Positions 56,971 to 64,000 of a stretch of DNA of 64,000 nucleotides are shown here, piece after piece. The DNA comes from Nonomuraea sp. NEAU-A123 (GTDB taxonomy: Bacteria; Actinomycetota; Actinomycetes; Streptosporangiales; Streptosporangiaceae). Both the position numbers and the translations under genes were made by a program. Position 1 is the stretch's first letter. The number at the start of each line of letters is the position of its first letter. The stretch spans positions 45,457 to 109,456 of the forward strand of contig NZ_JAHFZZ010000033.1 in assembly GCF_018603905.1 (NCBI RefSeq), given 5' to 3'. The notes beneath the pieces were generated by a model, which worked only from the letters and a program-made list of their open reading frames with translations, made no database searches and was not told where the DNA came from.

Positions 56971-57528
56971 ATGAACAACCCACCGGACACATCAGGCGCG
57001 CCCGGACCTCCGTCTCCGGCCGACGCCGCGGTACACAAGGTCGCCCAGAGGCCGGAGAACAGGCGGCTGCTGGCCATGCTGGCAGCCGCCGAGCACGGGA
57101 TCCTCTACCTGGTGTCGTTCGCGCTGCTGGCCCTGGGCGTCGGCATTCTGGCCCTGATGATCCTCACGATCGTCCAAGGAGGAGCGTCCGGCACTGAGAA
57201 GATCATCGTCATCCTCGAGGAGCTGCTCCTCGTGCTGATCGTGCTGGAGATCTTCGTGACGGTGCAGACCCACCTCGCGGGCGGCCGCCTGCAGCTCGAA
57301 CCGTTCATCATCGTGGGCATCATCGCAATCATCCGCCACATCCTGTCGGTGGTCGTCCGGCTGACGATCCCGGGGAATCTGGCGGGGAGCCGCCAGCAGC
57401 TCATGGAGCTGGTCGTCTACGCGGGGAGCGCCTTAATGCTGGTCGCGGCGCTGGCGCTGGTGCGATGGTCGCAACAACGGCCCGCTTTGTCCGCCGACGG
57501 GCGCGGCGACTCCAGCGCTTCCGGATGA
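56971..57528 (+). CDS. PsiE-family membrane protein
   Basis: A 185-residue protein with four transmembrane segments: HGILYLVSFALLALGVGILA, IVILEELLLVLIVLEIFVTV, EPFIIVGIIAIIRHILSVVV and ELVVYAGSALMLVAALALVR. The spacing and the ILEELLLVLIVLEIFV motif are typical of phosphate-starvation-inducible PsiE. In Escherichia coli psiE is cAMP/PhoB controlled; no such boxes are seen here. ATG at 56971. It opens a zone of stress-linked genes. Confidence 0.8.
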   Translation: MNNPPDTSGAPGPPSPADAAVHKVAQRPENRRLLAMLAAAEHGILYLVSFALLALGVGILALMILTIVQGGASGTEKIIVILEELLLVLIVLEIFVTVQTHLAGGRLQLEPFIIVGIIAIIRHILSVVVRLTIPGNLAGSRQQLMELVVYAGSALMLVAALALVRWSQQRPALSADGRGDSSASG

Positions 57529-57547
57529 GGGCCGGCCGATCTCGCCG

Positions 57548-57800
57548 TCAGCCCTCCTCCCTCCGCCCCTGGTTCGGCCGTTTGTCCGGGCGCAGGCCGC
57601 GCCGGCTCGGATGCCGCAGACGGCCGTCTGCCGTCCATTCCGTGTACTGCACCTCGCCTATCAGAGCGGGATCGACCAGCGCGCGTCGCGCGCGTGCGGC
57701 TCGTACGCCGAGGCCAGCCGCTTGGCGACCACGCCTTCCAGGAGCGGGGCGCTCTGGGCGCGGCGCTGGAAAGCGACGCCGTGGTGCGGGAAGCGGCGTA
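57548..57800 (-). pseudogene. ATP-dependent DNA ligase C-terminal relic
   Basis: Two frames contain ligase pieces. One reads LLEGVVAKRLASAYEPHARD (the nucleotide-binding EGVVAKR motif); a second reads LVDPALIGEVQYTEWTADGR followed by LRHPSRRGLRPDKRP, the usual C-terminus of LigD-type ligases. About 150 residues that normally separate them are missing, so this is a collapsed gene. Nothing else is seen in 57529-57864. Confidence 0.65.
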
Positions 57801-57864
57801 TGGCCACCGCCCGGATGGGCGCATCGACGCCGACCAGAGCAACGGCGACGGGTAGGTGCGGAGT

Positions 57865-59721
57865 TCACCTCTGCGGCGAGTCGTACCGGCCGTCTGGCAG
57901 TGGGCGGGCACGTCCCTCTCGGATGATCTGGCGCAGGGCGACGCGGAACCGGCCGGGACCCCATGCGCGGGCGTGGACGCGCAGCGCGAGGGTCTGCCGG
58001 TCGGCCGGGCCGTCTTCCTCCAGTGTGCGGACGAGTAGCTCGATCTCCCGGTCGAGTTGCTCGTCGGAGACGGCGGTGAATCGGCTGGTCGGCCCGCTGG
58101 TTCCGAGCATGCCTGGAGAGGGGAACGTGCTGCCAGGTCCCGGCCGGAAGCGGCGGGAGCCTGTGGAGTCGTGTTCGCGGCGCAGGCGGGTGCGGTCTCG
58201 GCGCTCCAGGTCCCGGAGCTTTTCCTCTTCGGTCATGCCTCGCTCGCCCTCGGCCTTGATCATGGCGGCGTGTTCAGCGGATTCGGCCTCGGCCTCCTCC
58301 GCCGTCAGCGGACGAGCGATGTTCTCCAGCGATTGCTGTTCGGCGCGGACGCCGAGCAGCAATTCGGCGATGCCGCCGATGGCCATGGCGGCCGCGCCGA
58401 TGAAGAATCCGAGTGCGACCAGGCTCATGTTGCCGCTGTGGATGAATTGGCCGAACAGCGCCGGTCCGGTGATGCCGCCGATCGCGGTGCCCACCGCGAA
58501 GAACAAGGCGATGGCCAGCGCGCGCGTCTCCATCGGGAAGACCTCGCTGACGGTCAGGTAGGCGGAGGCTGCTCCCGCGGAGGCGACGAAGAAGGTCAGG
58601 GCCAGCAGAGCCATGAATGAGTTGGTGGACAATGCCTGGTTCAGCAGCAGGATGGCGGTCAGCCCAGTCAGGGCGGCGGAGACCAGGTAGGTTCCGGCGA
58701 TCATGGGGATCCTGCCGACGGTGTCGAACCAGCGTCCCAGGAGGAGAGGCCCGAGGAAGTTGCCGAGCGCGAAGACGGCCATGAAGTACGGGATATTGCC
58801 GGAGGCCACGCCGAAGAAGCCGTGCAGCAGCGTGCCCAGGTCGAAGGTGACGGCGTTGTAGAGGAACGCCTGGCCGATGAAGAGGGCCAGGCCGAGGATC
58901 ACCCGGCGCGGGTAGCGTTTCATGGCCACCCTGGCGATCTCCCGGAACGGGATGGCGTCGCGTTGCCTGACCGTGATCTCGCCCTTGGGCGGGGGTAGGT
59001 CGCCGCCGATCTCGGCCTCGATCTGGTCCACGATGCGCTCGGCCTCCTCGGCGTGGCCGTGGATGAACAGCCAGCGGGGACTCTCGGGAAGGCTTCGACG
59101 GGTGAACATGATGGCGAATCCGAGCACGCCACCGATGATGAACGCCAGCCGCCAGCCAATGTCCATCGGGAAGAGGGCGGTGCTGAGGAAGGCCAGCGCG
59201 GCGACGCTGCCGATGGCCGCCCCGACCCAGTAGCTTCCGTTGATGGCCAGGTCCACCCGGCCCCGGTTGCGTGCCGGGATGAGCTCGTCAATGGCCGAGT
59301 TGATCGCCGCGTACTCGCCTCCGATGCCCATCCCGGTCAGGAAGCGCATGAGGAACAGGTACCAGGGCTCGAATGCGAAGGTGGTGGCCACGGTGGCGAC
59401 CATGTAGAGGCCGAGCGTGAACATGAACATCTTCTTGCGCCCGAGCCGGTCCGTGAGCTGCCCGAACAGCAGGGCTCCTACGCACGCGCCGGCGACGTAG
59501 ATGGCCGCCGCGGTGCCGATGTCGGCGCTGTTGACGGCGATGCCGCTGCCGCGCTCCGTCATGCGGGAGGCGACGGCGCCGACGATCGTCACCTCCAGCC
59601 CGTCGAGGATCCACACCGTTCCCAGGCCCAGCACCACCCTCCAGTGGAATCGGGACCAGGGCAGCCGATCCAGCCGGGCCGGGATGTTGGTCCGGATGAC
59701 CCCAAGGCCTTCTGTGGTCAT
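57865..59721 (-). CDS. MFS metabolite transporter with winged-helix-like C-terminal tail
   Basis: A 618-residue protein. The first 460 residues are a 12-helix sugar/acid:H+ symporter fold: LFGQLTDRLGRKKMFMFTLG (motif A), GGEYAAINSAIDELIPARNR, and PESPRWLFIHG. After the last helix (AMAIGGIAELLLGV) comes a charged linker (EAEAESAEHAAMIKAEGERG...), then about 65 residues: SDEQLDREIELLVRTLEEDG, RQTLALRVHARAWGPGRFRV and ALRQIIREGRARPLPDGRYD. That end is predicted as three helices and a hairpin, like a winged helix. The ATG at 59721 has AAGGAG eight bases upstream. Confidence 0.85.
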   Translation of the reverse strand: MTTEGLGVIRTNIPARLDRLPWSRFHWRVVLGLGTVWILDGLEVTIVGAVASRMTERGSGIAVNSADIGTAAAIYVAGACVGALLFGQLTDRLGRKKMFMFTLGLYMVATVATTFAFEPWYLFLMRFLTGMGIGGEYAAINSAIDELIPARNRGRVDLAINGSYWVGAAIGSVAALAFLSTALFPMDIGWRLAFIIGGVLGFAIMFTRRSLPESPRWLFIHGHAEEAERIVDQIEAEIGGDLPPPKGEITVRQRDAIPFREIARVAMKRYPRRVILGLALFIGQAFLYNAVTFDLGTLLHGFFGVASGNIPYFMAVFALGNFLGPLLLGRWFDTVGRIPMIAGTYLVSAALTGLTAILLLNQALSTNSFMALLALTFFVASAGAASAYLTVSEVFPMETRALAIALFFAVGTAIGGITGPALFGQFIHSGNMSLVALGFFIGAAAMAIGGIAELLLGVRAEQQSLENIARPLTAEEAEAESAEHAAMIKAEGERGMTEEEKLRDLERRDRTRLRREHDSTGSRRFRPGPGSTFPSPGMLGTSGPTSRFTAVSDEQLDREIELLVRTLEEDGPADRQTLALRVHARAWGPGRFRVALRQIIREGRARPLPDGRYDSPQR

Positions 59722-59790
59722 GGTCAAAGCTCCTTCACGAAACGTGCTTCAGCGGTGCTCCGGAGGGATGCCGGCAGTACGGTCGTTTTA

Positions 59791-60042
59791 ATGCTGCTTT
59801 GTCGGGTTCTTGGGCATCGTTTCCGCTTCGAGGAGGAGGGGGAGACGATGCGCTGGCATTGTCAGCGCGGCTGCGGAGCAGGAGGCGCCAAGCGCTACGC
59901 GAGCGCCCGGGACGCCGGCCGCTACGCCCGCGCCTTCGACAAGGAGGACCGCGACGATCTCGGCAGGCGGGCTCCCCTGGTGGGCCTCCTGCCGCTGCGA
60001 CTCGTCCGCGCCCTCCGCAAAAGCAGCCGGAGGAGGAGCTGA
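59791..60042 (+). CDS. Small CxxxxCG protein (83 aa)
   Basis: An 83-residue protein. MLLCRVLGHRFRFEEEGETM and RWHCQRGCGAGGAKRYASAR hold three Cys and a His, a likely zinc knuckle; the C-terminus DRDDLGRRAPLVGLLPLRLV is conserved in related actinobacterial proteins as I remember them. The ATG at 59791 fits. Convergent with the DUF2267 gene. Unknown function. Confidence 0.65.
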   Translation: MLLCRVLGHRFRFEEEGETMRWHCQRGCGAGGAKRYASARDAGRYARAFDKEDRDDLGRRAPLVGLLPLRLVRALRKSSRRRS

Positions 60043-60049
60043 AATGTCG

Positions 60050-60478
60050 CTACGGGAACATGGAGGCGAGGTCCTTCGGCATGCCGGCCTTCACGTCCTC
60101 CCACTCGCCTTCGGTGATGTGACGCTTGAGCACCTCCAGGACCGTCCTGACCATCTCCTCCGTGCTCACGTCGTGGTCGAAGGCCACCTCGGCCCGTACG
60201 CGGTCGAGGAACTCCTCGCGGTTCGCCTTCACCGGGACGCTGCTCGGCCGCCAGCCGTCGAAGTAGACGCCTCGCAACAGCAGCGGAAGCTGGGCGGCCA
60301 GGTGGGCGCTCGCCTCCACCGTCAGCCTGTCGCGCAGCGCGTGCAGCACGGCGCGCAGCGCGCCGTAGGAATGGTTGCGCCGCTCCGAGGGCCAGCCGCA
60401 GGCCTCCTCGATCTCGCGCAGGACGCGGTTGGTCTTGTCCACTGTCCGGTTGAACGGCGCGTAGCCGGTTTCTACCAT
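60050..60478 (-). CDS. DUF2267 family protein
   Basis: A 142-residue all-helical protein. FNRTVDKTNRVLREIEEACG, YGALRAVLHALRDRLTVEAS and AAQLPLLLRGVYFDGWRPSS are the family landmarks. Such proteins are common in stress islands and in genes near chaperones. AAAGGAG eight bases before the ATG at 60478 decides the start; longer in-frame starts (60502 and beyond) are less likely. Function unknown. Confidence 0.85.
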   Translation of the reverse strand: MVETGYAPFNRTVDKTNRVLREIEEACGWPSERRNHSYGALRAVLHALRDRLTVEASAHLAAQLPLLLRGVYFDGWRPSSVPVKANREEFLDRVRAEVAFDHDVSTEEMVRTVLEVLKRHITEGEWEDVKAGMPKDLASMFP

Positions 60479-60615
60479 TTCGCCGACTCCTTTCCCGGGC
60501 ATCACCTCGACACTCGTCCCGGCTGCTCCCCGGCCACATCCCCGAGACGTGCAGTGGCGTGAAAGATCTCCAGGAGCATGGGCTTCACCGTCCCCCCTTG
60601 GGAAAGCGGTCTGAC

Positions 60616-63111
60616 ATGCGGGGACGCGAACCGGAATGGCATGACGTGGGCGGTCTGCTCGACGCCGTTCAGGCGGGCAAGACCGCGACCCTGCTGGTGG
60701 ACGGAGAGCCGGGGACCGGCAAGACCCGGCTGCTCGACGAGACCGCCGCCACCGCCGGCGAGCGCGGCATCGCCGTGCTCCGAGGGGCACCGGAGGAGCT
60801 GGGCGAGCTGGTGCCGTGCGGCAGCCTGTTCGAGACTCTGGACCTGCGGCTCGACCCGGGCTCGCGGGCGCGGACGCTGGAAGCGTTGCGAACGGGCTTC
60901 GAGGAACGGGCCACGGTTCCGGTCCTGGCCGTGCTCGACGACCTGCAGTGGGCCGACCCGGCGACGCTGGTCGCCCTGCGCACCCTCCACGGCCTGCTCG
61001 AACCCCGGCCGATCGGCTGGCTGCTGAGCCGCTCGACCGCCGTCGAACAGGACCAGTCCGCCTCCCTGTTCAACCTGTTGGAGCGCCGTGGGGCCGGACG
61101 GGTGCGGCTCTCGTCGCTGTCCCCGGCCGCGGCCGTCGCCCTGGCCGCAGACACGCTCGGGGTCGAGCCGGATCCGGCGACGCTGGCCCTGGTGGACGCC
61201 GTGGGCGGCAACCCGCTGCTGATCATCGAGCTGCTCGCCGGCCTGCGCGACGAAGGCCAGGTCCTCGACGGCACCGCCCTGCGCGTCCCCGACCGGTTCA
61301 CCAGAGTGGTGCGGCACTGGATCGACGGCCTGAGCTCGGTCGCCAGGAACCTGGTGGAGACGGCCGCCGTGCTCGGCCGGTCGTTCGCCCCCGAGCAGGC
61401 CGCGGCTCTGCTCGGCACGACACCGGCCGCGCTACTGCCCGCGGTGGAGGAGTCCATGGCGGCGGGCATCCTGGCCGCTACCGCGCACGACCTCGCCTTC
61501 CGCCACGAACTGGTCAGGCTCGTCGTTGCCGAGCGGGTCCCGCCGCCCGTACGGCAGGCGCTGCTGGGCCAGGTCGACCTGGTAGCGGTCATCGACACCG
61601 CGATAGCGGAGGGGCGGCTGCGGGAGGCCGAGCAGCTGGTCCGCGGCGGCCTGGCCGAGCACTCCTTCGCGCACGCTTCGGCGCACAGCGTGGCCGAGCT
61701 GCGAGGCGTGCTTTCGGACGTCATGTACCTGACCGGCAGCCTCGAGGAGGCCATGCGGGAGGCCGAGACGGTACTGGCCGTGCCCGACCTTCCCGGCCAC
61801 GTGCGCGACCGGGCGCTGCTTGTGCGCCTCTCCACCATGACGCGCCTGCGCAGCGACGGGGCGTCCGTTCGCGCGTACGCGCACGAGGTCGTCGAGGGGG
61901 GCTCCCGGCACGGCGCGGCGCTCACGGCGGCGGCCCTGATCGCGCTGGCGGAGACGAAGCGGGACGAGGGCCGCCTGTCCGACGCGCTGGCGCTGGCCGC
62001 CGAAGCCAGGCGGCTGACCGGGGCGGACGTGTCGGCCGTGCATCCGTACGAATCCCGGCTGGCCTCCGCCGCGATGCTCATCGACATCCACCGCCTGGAC
62101 GAGGCGCGGCTGCTCGTCGAGGACGCCCGCGAGGACATGTGCGCCCGCGGCCACCTCGCCTGGGAGGCCGACGTCTCCGCTCTCGTGGCGCGCTTCGAGC
62201 TGCTCGAAGGGCGGCTGGACGGCGCCGCGAGCGAGGCCGAGCGAGCGCTGAGCCTTGCCGCGGACCGGACCACGCCTCTGCCCGCCGCGGTGGCCACCGC
62301 CGTCCTGGCCACGGTCACGCTGCGGCGGGGCGACCTGCGGGCGGCCGCCCGGCACGTGGCCGGCCTGGACAGCGACTCGCCCGGCCACGCCCTGCTGACG
62401 GCCCAGGTCACGGAGGCGAGCGATGGGCCGCTGAAGACGGTGCCCCTGCTGGCCGGCCTGCTCGAACGGCAACACTCGACGCTTGCCGTCAACCCCACCG
62501 CGAGCGCCTGGCTGGTCCGCGTCGCCCTCGCCGTGGACGACCGCGAGGTGGCCAAGACGATCGTCGCCACCGCGGAGGAACTGGAGGCCGTCAACCCGGG
62601 TGTGCTCGCCCTGACCGCGTCCGCCGCGCACGCGCGCGGCCTGCTCGACGGCGACCGCGAGGCGCTGGCCCGGGCCGCCGGCCGCTCCGACGACGTGTGG
62701 GGGAAGGCCTCGGCCACGGAGGACCTCGGCGTCCTGCTGGCCGCCGACGGGCGGCACGACGACGCGGCGGGAAGCCTCGACCGCGCGCTCGCGATCTACC
62801 ACGAGATCGGATCCATCCGGGATTCGGCCCGCGTCCGCAAGCGGCTGCGCGGCATGGGCGTGCACCACCGCCACTGGAGCTACGCCGACCGGCCCGCCTG
62901 CGGCTGGGACAGCCTCACCGAGACCGAACTCAACGTCTCGCTCCTGGTCGCCGACGGATGGTCCAACCGGAAGGTGGCGGAGCAGATGTTCATCAGCGCC
63001 CACACAGTCGCCTTCCACCTGCGGCACGTCTACTGCAAGCTGCAGATCAACTCCCGCGTCGATCTGACCCGCCTCGTGACGATCCGGGGACGCGACGAGC
63101 CCGGCAGCTGA
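60616..63111 (+). CDS. Large LuxR-family regulator with AAA/STAND ATPase
   Basis: An 831-residue regulator (LAL type). Walker A is LLVDGEPGTGKTRLL (near residue 30), Walker B VLAVLDDLQWADP (near 113). The middle is a long helical-repeat region with many Ala/Arg/Leu helices. The C-terminal LuxR helix-turn-helix reads SLTETELNVSLLVADGWSNR, KVAEQMFISAHTVAFHLRHV and YCKLQINSRVDLTRLV. ATG at 60616 gives the usual short N-terminus. LALs regulate sugar or secondary-metabolite genes in response to small molecules; the target is not evident. Confidence 0.9.
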   Translation: MRGREPEWHDVGGLLDAVQAGKTATLLVDGEPGTGKTRLLDETAATAGERGIAVLRGAPEELGELVPCGSLFETLDLRLDPGSRARTLEALRTGFEERATVPVLAVLDDLQWADPATLVALRTLHGLLEPRPIGWLLSRSTAVEQDQSASLFNLLERRGAGRVRLSSLSPAAAVALAADTLGVEPDPATLALVDAVGGNPLLIIELLAGLRDEGQVLDGTALRVPDRFTRVVRHWIDGLSSVARNLVETAAVLGRSFAPEQAAALLGTTPAALLPAVEESMAAGILAATAHDLAFRHELVRLVVAERVPPPVRQALLGQVDLVAVIDTAIAEGRLREAEQLVRGGLAEHSFAHASAHSVAELRGVLSDVMYLTGSLEEAMREAETVLAVPDLPGHVRDRALLVRLSTMTRLRSDGASVRAYAHEVVEGGSRHGAALTAAALIALAETKRDEGRLSDALALAAEARRLTGADVSAVHPYESRLASAAMLIDIHRLDEARLLVEDAREDMCARGHLAWEADVSALVARFELLEGRLDGAASEAERALSLAADRTTPLPAAVATAVLATVTLRRGDLRAAARHVAGLDSDSPGHALLTAQVTEASDGPLKTVPLLAGLLERQHSTLAVNPTASAWLVRVALAVDDREVAKTIVATAEELEAVNPGVLALTASAAHARGLLDGDREALARAAGRSDDVWGKASATEDLGVLLAADGRHDDAAGSLDRALAIYHEIGSIRDSARVRKRLRGMGVHHRHWSYADRPACGWDSLTETELNVSLLVADGWSNRKVAEQMFISAHTVAFHLRHVYCKLQINSRVDLTRLVTIRGRDEPGS

Positions 63112-63275
63112 CGCGCGAGCACCAGGACTACACGTATGGGGGATGTGAAGCGGCAGCTCCCGCGAAAGCGTCAAAATGGTGGGCGCACATCGAATCACTG
63201 TCTCCAAGGCGGCGGCCGCCAAGCCCCGCCGCATCGAAGTGTCCGCCTGGGCATCTCGCGCTCACCGCCACCTCC

Positions 63276-63413
63276 ATGATCGCCATGATTCTCTGGGGCC
63301 TGCTCTGGGGAGCGGTCTACGGACTGATCGCGCACGCGCTGACGGGCGGCCGACGGGACTTCGTCTTCGAGAGCGGCTTGGTGGCCGACAAGTACCAAGT
63401 CCTCGGCGAGTAG
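63276..63413 (+). pseudogene. Truncated general-stress-protein-like membrane remnant
   Basis: 45 codons encode MIAMILWGLLWGAVYGLIAH then ALTGGRRDFVFESGLVADKY. The second half matches the C-terminus of small general-stress membrane proteins (about 160 residues, ending RDF...A..Y.VL). The N-terminal part of such a protein is not present upstream. It could also be a real one-helix protein. It sits 59 bases before the dnaK start. Confidence 0.4.
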
Positions 63414-63472
63414 GAGAACGCGCCCCGGGCGCGTGAACTGCTCGCAAGCATCAATCGCTAGGGGGAGCCGCA

Positions 63473-64000
63473 ATGGCGAAGGCAGTAGGCATCGACCTCG
63501 GCACGACCAACTCGGTGATCGCCGCCACGGAGGACGGACATCCGACGGTGATACCGAACGCGGAGGGCGCCCGTACGACGCCATCCGTGGTCGCGTTCAC
63601 CGACCAGGGCGAGCGGCTCGTGGGCCAGCTCGCCCGTCGTCAGGCCATCCTCAACCCGAAAGGAACGATCTACTCCGCCAAGCGCTTCATCGGCCGCCGA
63701 TTCGACGAGGTCAAGAGCGAGATCAACGCCGTCTCCTTCGACGTGGCGGAGGGGCCCGACGGCAGCGTCCGCTTCGACGTCAAGGGCAAGCAGTACGCGC
63801 CCGAGGAGGTCTCGGCCCTCGTGCTGCGCAAGCTGGCCGCGGACGCCGCGAAGTATCTCGGCGAGAAGGTGACCGAGGCGGTCATCACGGTGCCGGCGTA
63901 CTTCAACGACGCCCAGCGCCAGGCGACCAAGGACGCGGGGCGCATCGCGGGGCTGGAGGTCCTGCGGATCATCAACGAGCCGACCGCCGCAGCGCTGGCC
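63473..64000 (+). CDS. dnaK: Molecular chaperone DnaK (5' part)
   Basis: Only the first 176 codons are in the window. MAKAVGIDLGTTNSVIAATE is the phosphate-1 loop, NAEGARTTPSVVAFT the second, and VITVPAYFNDAQRQATKDAG and IINEPTAAALA belong to the ATPase domain. GGGGGAG lies seven bases before the ATG at 63473. The HspR-binding HAIR palindrome that precedes the main dnaK operon in many actinomycetes is not seen here, and no grpE or dnaJ lies upstream. It may be a second copy; downstream sequence is needed to tell. Confidence 0.93.
   Translation, partial: MAKAVGIDLGTTNSVIAATEDGHPTVIPNAEGARTTPSVVAFTDQGERLVGQLARRQAILNPKGTIYSAKRFIGRRFDEVKSEINAVSFDVAEGPDGSVRFDVKGKQYAPEEVSALVLRKLAADAAKYLGEKVTEAVITVPAYFNDAQRQATKDAGRIAGLEVLRIINEPTAAALA

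Noticed and set aside
61432..63234. Minus-strand open frame opposite the LuxR-family regulator
   Set aside because: Antisense shadow; no motifs, and the plus-strand gene has intact Walker and helix-turn-helix motifs.

Overview
The window is about 70% GC chromosome from a sporulating actinomycete. The gene order purF-purM-DUF3073-valine dehydrogenase-bldC, the many GTG and TTG starts, the four-base ATGA/GTGA gene overlaps and the integrated AICE all fit the Streptosporangiaceae/Streptomyces group. My best guess is Nonomuraea or a relative, inferred from gene content only.

Layout. 1-6.6 kb: an SDR, the purF-purM pair, DUF3073, valine dehydrogenase and the developmental regulator bldC. 6.6-16.4 kb: TetR and LacI regulators, a cell-wall amidase coupled to a GH20 hexosaminidase, a nucleotidyltransferase, pyrD, a tautomerase-fold protein and lpdA. 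16.4-25.7 kb: a TetR gene, then a minus-strand export operon (lipoprotein-adaptor-ATPase-permease) divergent from its two-component system, then a TPR protein and an ECF sigma factor with a membrane partner. 25.7-34.8 kb: a relic-rich stretch (GntR and DUF899 remnants), a secreted clan-A glycosidase with FN3 and CBM2 domains, two divergent membrane proteins, and a TetR-MFS-SDR set. 35.1-40.4 kb: a Glu-Asp-Phe tRNA operon, a metallophosphoesterase, a zincin, an MFS protein, a PspC protein and a glutaryl-CoA-type dehydrogenase.

40.4-53.2 kb is the main accessory feature: an actinomycete integrative and conjugative element (AICE) in the 3' end of a tRNA-Lys(TTT) gene, bounded by an exact 46-bp direct repeat. 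It carries a RepSA-type initiator, an FtsK-like DNA translocase, a Pra-type activator, a KorSA-like GntR repressor, several small operon proteins, an HTH-TPR plus flavoprotein pair, and three AT-richer membrane-anchored cargo genes. A deletion has removed xis and the N-terminal half of the integrase and fused the remnant to the end of rep, so the element looks unable to excise by itself. It also holds a strong operator-in-terminator control region (about 45.4 kb) and a roughly 150-bp nested hairpin (about 50.1 kb), a candidate replication or transfer origin.

53.3-64 kb, just outside attR, is a decayed zone: a broken transposase, an ATP-dependent DNA ligase relic and a truncated stress-protein remnant, mixed with intact genes (a PsiE-like protein, an MFS transporter with a winged-helix-like tail, DUF2267, a large LuxR-family ATPase regulator). 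The start of a dnaK gene runs off the right edge. No CRISPR array or rRNA was seen.
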